Assembly (NCBI GenBank): GCA_039029135.1
Contig: JBCCGT010000017.1
Coordinates: 44,987 to 108,986 of the forward strand
From: JALZVT01 sp039029135
Lineage (GTDB): Bacteria; Pseudomonadota; Gammaproteobacteria; Pseudomonadales; Azotimanducaceae
DNA length: 64,000 bases
Reading direction: 5' to 3'
Below, piece after piece: positions 16,261-24,439 of the stretch. Position 1 is the first letter of the stretch; each line of letters begins with the position of its first letter. The notes under the pieces were generated by a model. The model was not told the origin of the DNA, searched no databases, and worked only from the letters and a program-made list of their open reading frames with translations. Position numbers and translations under genes: made by a program.

Positions 16261-16981
16261 TCAGGCCGTAAGGGTGTCGTGGTCCACGGCGGGCGGAGGG
16301 AGCTTTGGCGTGGCAGCAGGTGGCGCTCGTGCGGTGTCTACTGTGCACGCCCGATGTTTAAGGTGCTCAAGAATCGTGTGTATGACATGAGGGTCGGTAA
16401 TTTCAGCGATGACCCGCAACCGACCACCGCAGTGCGGGCAATGGGTGATGTCAATGTTGAAGACCCGTTTCAGATGTGTGGCCCAGGTGATCGGGGCGAT
16501 GGTTTGCTGTTTTGGAGTCTGATCCGCTGGCGAGGCGGTGGCCAGAGCTGAGTCTTTTCTTCGTTTTCGGAAGCTCCTCCGACCTTTTTATCCGCCTCGT
16601 CCGGCAGGGACGATCCGGGATCGAAGTGCTGCACAGGGGGCTAACACACCATCCCTCTCACAGCTTCAGCGCTGCTGAAGCTGCTGTCGGGTAGCTCTTT
16701 CGCGCCGCGAAAGAGCGATATATCTGGTGAGGTTGTGCTGTGGTCTGGGAACGAGTGCGGCCGGCCGAGCAATGAACTCTTCCGGCGTGAACACAAACTG
16801 CGTGGTGCCATCACGAAATGGGCGCTTGAGTCGCCATTGAACCCGGCCATCAGGGCGCTGTGACAGGCGTTCGAGACACTGGGCGGACCGAGTAATGTAT
16901 CGGCATAGGTGTTCCAGCCGATCCCGCCGGTCAGCCGGAATAGAGATGGCGGCATTTTGGGAATAAGTCGGGGCATGACCA
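16261..16981 (-). pseudogene. IS91-family transposase remnant
   Basis: Minus-strand fragments match the C-terminal half of IS91-type transposases. An upstream part (about 16735-16981) reads YSQNAAISIPADRRDRLEHL, CRYITRSAQ and FRDGTTQFVF...LVPRPQHNLTRY. A downstream part (16261-16500) reads LKRVFNIDITHCPHCGGRLRVIAEITDP with the CxxCGG zinc-type motif. Both parts are in the same frame, but stops lie between them, where the HGVFAPN region expected after NLTRY is replaced by the hairpin repeat. The N-terminal catalytic half is absent. It is a dead element marking past insertion next to tRNA-Val. Confidence 0.8.
16653..16716. repeat. REP-like hairpin repeat, copy 2 (double hairpin)
   Basis: CCCTCTCA at 16653-16660 is followed by hairpin A at 16661-16683 (CAGCTTCAGC, GCT, GCTGAAGCTG) and hairpin B at 16694-16716 (GCTCTTTCGC, GCC, GCGAAAGAGC). 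Both have 10-bp stems and 3-base loops. Hairpin A is the covarying counterpart of the 11572-11594 hairpin. It lies inside the IS91 transposase remnant. Confidence 0.6.
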
Positions 16982-17171
16982 GGTCGCGGTCAGATGACAA
17001 TACACAGATGCCGTGTGCGGTTTCAGCCGATGACTTGCTCGGAAAAGAGCTGGCGGAAAAGTAACCTGAGAGCTTCGTGGGTTCTTAAACAGAAGAATAG
17101 GTTGGACAGTGACGAACCGGACAATGGTGCAGCGGGAGTACCCCAGGGTGGCCACAAAGCCGGCAGAAAAT

Positions 17172-17248
<77 letters not shown>

Positions 17249-17319
17249 ACGGGGAAGTTCGGCGTCGCCGACCCTCGCGGGGGCGCAACTTTAGCACTCT
17301 GCTCGGCGTCGCCCAACCC

Positions 17320-17814
17320 CTAGGACTCCCGGGCGCCGAAACGCTCGGCGAGGCGGTTGACCAGCGGCTCCAGCGGCTCGGTCCCATCAACGCGCAGCGC
17401 CCGCTGGGGCGTCTCGAGGGTCGCGAACTGGCTCTCGACCAGCGCGGCGGGCATGTAGTGATGCTCTCTGGCCGAAATCCTCGCGCGCACTGTCTCCGCG
17501 TCCACCACCAGATGGACGAACTCGACGCGATTCCCCGCTCGCAGCGTCTCCCGATAGGTCCGGCGCAGCGCGCTGCAGGCGAGTACGACGGGACCCTCCT
17601 CGCTGATCAGAGCCGCCAGGCGGTCGAGCCAGGGCGCCCGATCGGCGTCGGTCAGGGGTTCGCCCGCGGCCATCTTGTCGATACTGCTGGTCGGGTGAAA
17701 ATCGTCGGCGTCATGAAACGGCAGTTCCAGGCGGGCCGCCAACGCGCTGCCCACGGTCGTCTTGCCACAGCCGCTGACCCCCATGAGGACGATGCTGCGT
17801 GCGGCACGTGTCAT
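17320..17814 (-). CDS. Gluconokinase
   Basis: 164 aa, the standard length of GntK-type kinases. It phosphorylates D-gluconate to 6-phosphogluconate with ATP. The P-loop GVSGCGKTT starts at about residue 12. The conserved FHDADDFHP and ALRRTYRETLR regions and the typical REHHYMPAALVESQFATLE segment are present. The ATG at 17814 overlaps the stop of the dehydrogenase gene by one base (TGATG), so the pair converts gluconate to ribulose-5-phosphate as a coupled unit. Confidence 0.92.
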   Translation of the reverse strand: MTRAARSIVLMGVSGCGKTTVGSALAARLELPFHDADDFHPTSSIDKMAAGEPLTDADRAPWLDRLAALISEEGPVVLACSALRRTYRETLRAGNRVEFVHLVVDAETVRARISAREHHYMPAALVESQFATLETPQRALRVDGTEPLEPLVNRLAERFGARES

Positions 17815-19205
17815 CAGTTGCCGCTCCAGCCGTCGCGATGCAATCCGTCCGCGTGCGCCGACGCCGTGCCGTCGCGGCGCCGATAGCCGTGCTGTCCAAA
17901 GGCGTCGCGCTGGGCGGCGATCAGGTGCTGCGGCAGCCGTTCGCGCGTGGCGGTCTGCAGCCAGCCGAGCGTCGACGACAGGACCGGTGTCGGCACGCCG
18001 TTGGCCGCCGCGTGGCGCACCACGTGGGCGAGATCGGGCAGCGCCCGTCCGACGCGCTCGCGCAGCATCGCGGTGAATAGCAGGTTTTCGGCATCCGGCT
18101 CGTCGTCCAGCGCGGCCAGCGCCGTCTGCAGTAGCTCCGCGCGGATGATGCAGCCGGCCGTCCACAGTCGCAGGGGCTCTGACTGGGCAAAGGGCCAGCC
18201 GTACTCGGCCGCGCCGGCTTGCATCAGCTGCAGTCCCTGCGCGTAGATGGCGAGGCGTGCGAGCAGCGCGGCGCTGTCCAGGCGCCGCAGCGACAGTCGG
18301 TTCGTTGTCGTCAGGCGGCCGGCCTGGGCGCGCAGCCCATCGCGGTTGGCGCTGCGGCCGGAGAGGGCGCGGGCGTCCACCGCCGCGGCGATGGCGGGTA
18401 CGGGCACACCCAGTTCTAGCGCCGTCGCGACCGTCCAGCGTCCAGTGCCTTTCTGCCCGGCGCGGTCTGCGACGTGATCCAACAGGCGCTCACCGTCAGG
18501 GGCGCGGGTGCGCAGTATGCGTATGGTGATCTCGAGCAGGAACGACTGGTGTTCGCCGCTTTGCCAATGCTCGAAAAGATCGGCGATCTGCGCATAGGAC
18601 ATCTCCAGCGCGTCGCCGAGCAGGTCCGTGATCTCGGCCAGCAGCTGCATATCGGCGTACTCGATGCCGTTGTGCACCATCTTCACAAAATGCCCGGCGC
18701 CGTCATCGCCCAAGCGCGCGACGCAGGGACCCAAAGGACCCTCGGCGGCGGACGCCTCGAGCAGCGGCCGCAGCGAGCGCCACGCCCCTTCCGGACCGCC
18801 GAACATCATGCTTGGTCCCTGACGCGCCCCGCTCGGACCGCCGGAGACGCCCAGGCCAACGAAGTGCACGCCGCTGGGTCGCGCGCGCTCGCTGCGGCGA
18901 CGAGTCTCACTGAACAGGCTGTTGCCCGCATCGACCACGCAGTCACCCGAGTCCAGTCGTTCCAGCAGTTGCTCTAATACGTCGTCGACCGGCCCGCCCG
19001 CGGGGACCATGAGGACGATGCAGCGCGGGGGCGAGAGTTGGTCGACAACGGCGTTCAGGCTCTCGCAGCGCTGCACGCCGGCGTGCAGTTCCCGGCCTGC
19101 CTGGGGCGCCTTGTCCCACGCAACGACCTTTGTGCCCTGGTCGACGAAGTTCAGCGCCAGGTTGCGACCCATCGCACCAAGTCCCAACAAACCGATCTCG
19201 CGCAA
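17814..19205 (-). CDS. gnd: 6-phosphogluconate dehydrogenase (decarboxylating)
   Basis: 463 aa from the TTG at 19205, matching the family length of about 470. The NAD(P)-binding start is IGLLGLGAMGRNLALNF. The substrate loop reads GVSGGPSGARQGPSMMFGG, the catalytic region GHFVKMVHNGIEYADMQLLAE, and the C-terminus AQRDAFGQHGYRRRDG. It oxidises 6-phosphogluconate to ribulose-5-phosphate and CO2. The TTG start is preferred because it directly precedes the dinucleotide-binding fold and has GGAAAG upstream; an ATG at 19301 would add 32 unlikely residues. The gene is coupled to gluconokinase. Confidence 0.88.
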   Translation of the reverse strand: MREIGLLGLGAMGRNLALNFVDQGTKVVAWDKAPQAGRELHAGVQRCESLNAVVDQLSPPRCIVLMVPAGGPVDDVLEQLLERLDSGDCVVDAGNSLFSETRRRSERARPSGVHFVGLGVSGGPSGARQGPSMMFGGPEGAWRSLRPLLEASAAEGPLGPCVARLGDDGAGHFVKMVHNGIEYADMQLLAEITDLLGDALEMSYAQIADLFEHWQSGEHQSFLLEITIRILRTRAPDGERLLDHVADRAGQKGTGRWTVATALELGVPVPAIAAAVDARALSGRSANRDGLRAQAGRLTTTNRLSLRRLDSAALLARLAIYAQGLQLMQAGAAEYGWPFAQSEPLRLWTAGCIIRAELLQTALAALDDEPDAENLLFTAMLRERVGRALPDLAHVVRHAAANGVPTPVLSSTLGWLQTATRERLPQHLIAAQRDAFGQHGYRRRDGTASAHADGLHRDGWSGN

Positions 19206-19334
19206 TGCTGTCTTTCCTATGCTTTCCGGCGACCGCCAGATTAACGCGGCAGGGGCCGGCCGACCACGCTGCGAATCAGTGCCGGGCGCGCTGTGAAACA
19301 ACGCGCGTCTTGGTGCGTGCCGGTCCGAACAGGC

Positions 19335-19361
19335 TCAAGTCGCGCTCGGGTATGCCGTCAC
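19335..19361 (+). promoter_or_regulatory. Candidate FliA (sigma-28) promoter for the stator operon
   Basis: TCAAGTCG at 19335-19342, an 11-base spacer and GCCGTCAC at 19354-19361 match the TAAAGTTT-N11-GCCGATAA consensus at five of eight bases in each box. It lies 30 bp upstream of the pomA-type start. Motor genes are commonly FliA targets; the match is moderate. Confidence 0.4.
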
Positions 19362-19390
19362 CGCGTTTGAAGAACCGCGAGGTTTGATCC

Positions 19391-20158
19391 TTGGATATCG
19401 CTACTCTCATCGGCCTCGTCGGGGCAGCGGCCGTGGTCGCCGTCACGATCCTGCTTGGCGGCCAGCCGATCGTCTTCGTCAACGTTCCGTCGCTGGTCAT
19501 CGTGATTGCCGGCACGCTGATGGCGGTGATGATTCGGTTCAGCCTCGGTCAGTTCTTGGCGGCCACGAAAGTGGCGGTCAAGGCGTTCTCGTTTAAGCAG
19601 GAGACTGCGGAAGAGCTGATCGAAAAATCCGTCGAGCTCGCGACCATCGCGCGCAAGGACGGCATTTTGTCGCTGGAAGAGGCGGAGATCGACAACCCGT
19701 TCATGAAACAGGGGATCGATCTGGTGATCGACGGGCACGACCAGGAAGTTGTGCGTGCGATCCTCACCAAAGACATGGTACTCGCCGTCGCCCGCCACGA
19801 CGAGGGTAAGCGCATCTATATGGCGATTGGCGATACTGCCCCCGCGATGGGCATGATCGGCACGCTCATCGGCCTGGTGCAGATGCTGTCCACCCTAGAC
19901 GATCCGAAGCAGATCGCGCCCGCCATGGCCGTCGCGCTGCTGACCACACTGTACGGCGCCGTTATCGCGAATATGTTCGCGATGCCGATCGCCGACAAGC
20001 TGGGTCTTCGCAGCAAGGAGGAGCGGCGCAGCAAGTCGCTGATCATCGATGCGATTGCGGGTATCCAGGACAGTCAGAACCCGCGCGTTATTGAGAGCCT
20101 ACTGAAAAACTATCTGCCGACGTCCAAGCGCGATGCGGATGCGAAAGAGGCGGCCTGA
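19391..20158 (+). CDS. pomA: Flagellar stator protein MotA/PomA
   Basis: 255 aa with four membrane segments (two near the N-terminus, two around residues 145-205). The MotA/ExbB signature DTAPAMGMIGTLIGLVQML is present, as is the large cytoplasmic loop that contacts FliG. Length and sequence fit the PomA group of Na+-type stators better than the longer MotA of enteric H+ motors. The start is TTG 19391, with GCGAGG a few bases upstream. The next gene begins 2 bases after its stop, forming a two-gene stator operon. Confidence 0.88.
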   Translation: MDIATLIGLVGAAAVVAVTILLGGQPIVFVNVPSLVIVIAGTLMAVMIRFSLGQFLAATKVAVKAFSFKQETAEELIEKSVELATIARKDGILSLEEAEIDNPFMKQGIDLVIDGHDQEVVRAILTKDMVLAVARHDEGKRIYMAIGDTAPAMGMIGTLIGLVQMLSTLDDPKQIAPAMAVALLTTLYGAVIANMFAMPIADKLGLRSKEERRSKSLIIDAIAGIQDSQNPRVIESLLKNYLPTSKRDADAKEAA

Positions 20159-20160
20159 GC

Positions 20161-21108
20161 GTGAGCGAAGAAGCCGAGTCCGCTGACGAAGGCCCACCTG
20201 GTGCGCCGGCGTGGATGACGACCTTCGCGGATCTGTCCACGCTGTTGCTCTGTTTCTTTGTCCTGCTGCTGTCTTTTTCGGAAATGGACGTGGCCAAATT
20301 CAAGCAGCTCGCCGGGTCGATGCGGCAGGCCTTCGGCGTACAGGCCGAGATTAAGGTCAAGCAGATCCCGAAAGGCACGAGCATCGTGGCGAAGGAATTC
20401 AGCCCCGGCGAGCCTAAGCCCACGGCGCTGAATCAGGTGCGCCAGTTTACGATCGACTCGACCAAGAACACGCTGCGATTCTCGGACCCGGCGGACATTG
20501 ACGCGTGGAAGGAAGCGAAGGAAAAAGAAGAGCAGCGCAAGCAGAAGGCTGAGGAAAGCGTCAAGCGTATCGCGGAGGCACTGTCGGAGGAAATAAAACA
20601 GGGCAAGGTGCTGGTGCGCGCGGTGGGGGAGCAGACGATCATACACATACAAGAGCGCGGCTCTTTTCTGCTGGGTTCCGCCAGTATCAAGCGGGATTTC
20701 CTGCCGGTGCTGAAGAAAATCAACGATCAGCTGAGGAAGACCTCCGGGATCGTACGCGTGGCTGGACACACCGACAATCTACCCATCTCCACGGGCCGTT
20801 TTCGCTCCAACTGGGATTTGTCCACGGCGCGGGCGGCGTCCGTGTTGCACGGCATTATGGGCAGTGGCGGCCTAGACGCCTCCCGCTTCATTGCTGCGGG
20901 ACATGCCGATACGGTGCCGCTTGCATCGAACGCCACGCGCGAAGGCCGCGCGCGCAATCGGCGTGTCGACATTTCGATCTACCAGGGCGACAAGAGCTAC
21001 TTTATCCACGATGAGGACTTCATGCTGGATCAGACTCGGTCGCCGCAAGGAGCGCCGGGCGAGTCGCCCGCAACAGCGACGCAAACAAAGCTAGACGAGA
21101 CACCGTAG
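20161..21108 (+). CDS. pomB: Flagellar stator protein MotB/PomB
   Basis: 315 aa. A short cytoplasmic tail, one membrane helix (about 19-41, WMTTFADLSTLLLCFFVLLLSF) carrying the ion-binding Asp24 at the same number as in PomB, a charged plug/linker, then an OmpA-like peptidoglycan-binding domain (VAGHTDNLPIS...ARNRRVDISI). It anchors the stator to the cell wall and conducts ions with PomA. Start is GTG 20161. Na+ use is inferred from PomAB similarity; the partner proteins MotX and FlgT are not in this window. The gene is convergent with the DUF2802 gene, with only 5 bp between stops. Confidence 0.9.
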   Translation: MSEEAESADEGPPGAPAWMTTFADLSTLLLCFFVLLLSFSEMDVAKFKQLAGSMRQAFGVQAEIKVKQIPKGTSIVAKEFSPGEPKPTALNQVRQFTIDSTKNTLRFSDPADIDAWKEAKEKEEQRKQKAEESVKRIAEALSEEIKQGKVLVRAVGEQTIIHIQERGSFLLGSASIKRDFLPVLKKINDQLRKTSGIVRVAGHTDNLPISTGRFRSNWDLSTARAASVLHGIMGSGGLDASRFIAAGHADTVPLASNATREGRARNRRVDISIYQGDKSYFIHDEDFMLDQTRSPQGAPGESPATATQTKLDETP

Positions 21109-21113
21109 CGGCG

Positions 21114-21587
21114 CTAGGCGATAGCAATTTGCTCGCCGGGGGGAGTCTGCGCTTCCGGCGAACCGCCGCCATAGGTTGACAGCATGTTCTCTAGGGTCGC
21201 CTCGATGTCGACGGGCGCGTGCAGCTTGACCAACAGCTTAGCCTCGTTGGCGGACACGCCGCATTCGGTGCGTAGACGCTCGGCGCTCGCACCCTCTATG
21301 GCCAGTCGTTGGGCCTTGTCATAGTCGCGTGGCGACTCGCGCTCCGAGCGCAGATCCCGCTCGGTGAGTAGCTGCACGCGTTCTTCTATGCGTCGTAGCA
21401 CGCCCTGCGCCTCGAGCTGCGCCTCTGAGTGGCGGGTGTGGCTGCGCTGCAGCGTGACGATGTCACCCAACGCGCGGGTGAGAGCGCGCTCGGTCTGCGA
21501 AAGCCTTGTGAGCGCGAAGGCCAGCAATGCCGCCTCAGCGGCGAGCGTCATAATGAGCAGTATCGCGACTAGTGGTGCTAGCGTCAT
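21114..21587 (-). CDS. DUF2802 family membrane protein
   Basis: 157 aa. An N-terminal membrane helix (about 4-27), a coiled-coil stretch, then the DUF2802 region (YDKAQRLAIEGASAERLRTECGVSANEAKLLVKLH, about 88-123), which looks like a small helical DNA-binding-like fold. Genes of this family are repeatedly found at the end of gammaproteobacterial flagellar/chemotaxis operons. Here it follows fliA by 10 bp and closes the operon; the usual che genes are missing between them. Function not established. Confidence 0.75.
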   Translation of the reverse strand: MTLAPLVAILLIMTLAAEAALLAFALTRLSQTERALTRALGDIVTLQRSHTRHSEAQLEAQGVLRRIEERVQLLTERDLRSERESPRDYDKAQRLAIEGASAERLRTECGVSANEAKLLVKLHAPVDIEATLENMLSTYGGGSPEAQTPPGEQIAIA

Positions 21588-21597
21588 GGTATGGATC

Positions 21598-22323
21598 TCA
21601 GCGGTTGAGCAGATCGCGCAGGCGCTTGATCGCGCTCGCGTGAATCTGGGAAACGCGCGACTCGGTGACGGACAGGACTTCGCCGATCTCGCGCATGTTG
21701 AGTTCGTCGTCGTAGTACAGCGACATCACCAATCGCTCGCGTTCCGGCAGACCGCGTATGCAATCGGCGAGGCGTTCTTGCTTGGTGCGTTCGTCGGCCT
21801 GACGGTGTGGTTCCAGGTCCGGATCCGCCTCGGCGTCGATCGGATCGCCGTCCCGCTCGGTGTCGTCCAGGCTGAAGAGTCGCGCCGACGCGCCGTCACG
21901 CAGCGTCGCGTGGTAGTCGTCCAGGCTCACGCCGAGCTCGTTTGCGATGTCCTGATCTTTGGCCGGGGCGCCCGTCGCGGCTTCAATCTTTGCGGTCGCG
22001 GCGCCGATCTCGCGCAGCTTTCGATACACGGAGCGCGGCGTCCAGTCGCTGCGGCGTACCTCGTCGAGCATCGCGCCGCGGATGCGGATGCCTGCATAGG
22101 TTTCGAAGCTCGCGCCCTGGCCCTCCCTGAACGTGCGCCCCGCCAGCAGCAGCCCAAGCATGCCGGCCTGGATCAGGTCGTTGACGTCGACGCTCGCCGG
22201 CAGCCGGTTCACCAGGTGATAGGCGATGCGTTTCACCAGCTCCGCGTGCTCGAGAATCAGTCCCCCCGGATCATCCGCTGCATCCGAAAACGCCGCCGTG
22301 GGATCGTGGGAGGGATGGGCCAC
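21598..22323 (-). CDS. fliA: Flagellar sigma factor FliA (sigma-28)
   Basis: 241 aa. Region 2 (LILEHAELVKRIAYHLVNRLP...DLIQAGMLGLL, ASFETYAGIRIRGAMLDEVRRSDW), region 3 and the region 4 helix-turn-helix (MREIGEVLSVTESRVSQIHASAIKRLR) are all present. It directs late flagellar genes (flagellin, stator) and is held back by FlgM, also in this window. Start GTG 22323 overlaps the fleN stop by one base (TAGTG), giving tight coupling. Confidence 0.96.
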   Translation of the reverse strand: MAHPSHDPTAAFSDAADDPGGLILEHAELVKRIAYHLVNRLPASVDVNDLIQAGMLGLLLAGRTFREGQGASFETYAGIRIRGAMLDEVRRSDWTPRSVYRKLREIGAATAKIEAATGAPAKDQDIANELGVSLDDYHATLRDGASARLFSLDDTERDGDPIDAEADPDLEPHRQADERTKQERLADCIRGLPERERLVMSLYYDDELNMREIGEVLSVTESRVSQIHASAIKRLRDLLNR

Positions 22324-23264
22324 TACAGGCCCCGCTTGTTGCGTTCGGCGCGCAGGCGACGCTCCAGGAAGAACTCGAGCTGGCCGCCGGGATCTGTGGG
22401 TGGCGTTAGCTGGCCGACGCGCTTTGCCAGGCGATCGAACGCGCGGGCGGCCGGACAGGATGGAAAGCTCGCGAGCAGGCTGCGCTGTTCCCGCGCTGCG
22501 CGACGGACAAAGGGATCATTGGGAATGCTGCCGATCGACCGCAGGGTCACCCGCAGAAATCGCTCCGCAACTTTCGCCAACTGCTCGAACACCCGGCTCG
22601 TTTGTTGTGCGGACGCGGCGCGATTCACCAGTATCCGGAAGCGCTCCACGCCGTGGTCGCGATTCATCACCTTGATCAGCCCGTAGGCGTCCGTGACGGA
22701 AGCGGGCTCGTCCTGCACGACGACGATGACCTCGTGTGCGGCAGCCGCGAGTCGCACCGCGGGCTGACCGACGCCCGGTGCACAGTCGAGTATCAGGCAG
22801 TCCACCTGCTGCTCGAGCTGACAGAAGCTGTGCACGATCCCGGCCTGTTCTCTCACGCCGAGGTCGGCCATGCGCGAGATACCGGACGCGGCGGGGACGA
22901 TGGTCAGATGGCGCTCCACCGGAATGAGCAGATCCTGTATAGAACACTCGCCGGCCAGCATGTGGGACAGGTTGAGGCGCGGCTGCACGCCCAGGGCGAC
23001 GTCGATGTTGGCCAGTCCCAGATCCGCGTCCAGCAGGAGTGTTTCCTTACCCAGGCGCGCCAGCGCCGCGCCCAAATTGACGGCGATCGTCGTCTTGCCG
23101 ACGCCGCCCTTGCCGCCAGTGATCGCGAGCACCAGGCTCGGCCGACGCGGTACCAGGGCTCGCGCCGCGCGGTTGGGAATGCCGTCAGCATGGATGTCGG
23201 TTCGGCCGGGCTCGGGCGTTTGCCTGAGCGCTTGCGCAGTCCCTGAGACCGCCTTAGCTGTCAT
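22323..23264 (-). CDS. fleN: Flagellar number regulator FleN/FlhG (MinD-like ATPase)
   Basis: 313 aa. A deviant Walker A, GKGGVGKTT (51-59), the DLGLANID switch region and VDCLILDCAPGVG identify a MinD/ParA ATPase of the FlhG group. In polar flagellates it limits flagellar number and antagonises FleQ and FlhF. It has an extended N-terminus of about 40 residues before the fold. Start ATG 23264 has AGGAG upstream and lies 11 bases inside flhF; FliA follows directly. Confidence 0.92.
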   Translation of the reverse strand: MTAKAVSGTAQALRQTPEPGRTDIHADGIPNRAARALVPRRPSLVLAITGGKGGVGKTTIAVNLGAALARLGKETLLLDADLGLANIDVALGVQPRLNLSHMLAGECSIQDLLIPVERHLTIVPAASGISRMADLGVREQAGIVHSFCQLEQQVDCLILDCAPGVGQPAVRLAAAAHEVIVVVQDEPASVTDAYGLIKVMNRDHGVERFRILVNRAASAQQTSRVFEQLAKVAERFLRVTLRSIGSIPNDPFVRRAAREQRSLLASFPSCPAARAFDRLAKRVGQLTPPTDPGGQLEFFLERRLRAERNKRGL

Positions 23265-24426
23265 GTATCGTCTCCTGCGCTTGCGAAGTCGGGTAGCTGC
23301 TTGACGAATCGGCTCCAAACTCGTGCATCAGCGTGACCGCCTTGCCGACCAGCCCCGCGCGATGGTCGTGCGCGGAGCGAATGTCCTCCGGAACACGCTG
23401 CCCTTCACAGGTATAGGCGATGGGACGATTTGTGCTAATGGCAGCCGAAAGAGCGGGCCCAAGGCTGGTCGCCTCGTCGATTTTGGTGAGCACCAGCGCC
23501 GCCGTGGTTTGCGCTTGAAACTGCCGCAGCGCATCCAACTGGCTGGCACGCGACGCGTTTGCGGCGAGTGTGATCAGCGCGCGCAGGCGCTCATGGCTCG
23601 ACTGCAGCTCATGCAGAAAGTCGAACAGGGCGGGATCGCGCGGCGCGAAGCCCGGCGTGTCGATCAGGACCAGGCGTTTTGCAGCAAGGCAGCTCAGCGT
23701 GCTGCCTAGCTCGTTGATCGTGCGGATGGGCTGGACCGGAATGTTCAGCAGCGCGCCCATGCGTTCGAGCTGCGTGTGCGCGCCGATGCGCAGGTGGTCG
23801 CAGTTGATCAACGCCACGCTGTCGTGCCCGTGTTCGATCGCATGACGGGCGGCGAGCTTGCCGATCGTGCTGGTCTTGCCGACCCCGGTAGGGCCGATGA
23901 ACGCGAATATGCCGCCGACCGCGCACGGGTCCGTGGGTAGCAGTGGAATGCGGTTGGCGAATTCGCTGATGGCGGTGCGCCAGACGCTGTCCGGATCGGC
24001 GTCCTGTGCCTGCGTCGTCGCCAGTTCTCTGATCAGATCCTGCGCGAGGCCAAGGCGTTCGAGGCTGCGCATGAGGCCCGCCCGCGCCGGATGCCGGTGC
24101 GCCAACTCGCTGCTGGTGAGTTCCGCAAGCTGTTCAAATACGACGTGGCGCAGCGAGTGCATCTCGCTTTCGAGGCGATTGACGCCCGCGTCTGCGCGAG
24201 CGGCGCTCGCCGACGCTCCGGTTACCTCCGGTGCGGCATCAGTGGTCGGCGCGGGACCGAACTGCTGATGCAGCAGCGCTGCGTCATAGTCCGTCGCTGC
24301 CACCACCTCGACGCCGCCGTCCTCGGTCTGTTCGTTGTTCAGGATGACGGCGTCGGGTCCCTGCTCGCGCTTGACCTTCTCCAGCGCCTCTCGACTCGTC
24401 GCGGCGCGGTGTCGCATGATTTTCAT
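23254..24426 (-). CDS. flhF: Flagellar SRP-type GTPase FlhF
   Basis: 390 aa. The basic N-terminal B domain (MKIMRHRAATSREALEKVKREQGPDAVILNNE) is followed by a variable linker and the NG domain with P-loop GPTGVGKTST (178-187), INCDHLRIGAHTQL and VLIDTPGFAPRD. FlhF marks the cell pole and recruits early flagellar components; paired with FleN it points to polar flagellation. One residue change from the usual TxDxYRIGA (here NCDHLRIGA) is visible in the G2 region. Confidence 0.94.
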   Translation of the reverse strand: MKIMRHRAATSREALEKVKREQGPDAVILNNEQTEDGGVEVVAATDYDAALLHQQFGPAPTTDAAPEVTGASASAARADAGVNRLESEMHSLRHVVFEQLAELTSSELAHRHPARAGLMRSLERLGLAQDLIRELATTQAQDADPDSVWRTAISEFANRIPLLPTDPCAVGGIFAFIGPTGVGKTSTIGKLAARHAIEHGHDSVALINCDHLRIGAHTQLERMGALLNIPVQPIRTINELGSTLSCLAAKRLVLIDTPGFAPRDPALFDFLHELQSSHERLRALITLAANASRASQLDALRQFQAQTTAALVLTKIDEATSLGPALSAAISTNRPIAYTCEGQRVPEDIRSAHDHRAGLVGKAVTLMHEFGADSSSSYPTSQAQETIHDS

Positions 24427-24439
24427 CGCTCGTCCTCTC

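Noticed and set aside
19206..19301. N-terminal extension of 6-phosphogluconate dehydrogenase to ATG 19301
   Set aside because: The extension precedes the dinucleotide-binding fold with unrelated residues; TTG 19205 gives the family length.
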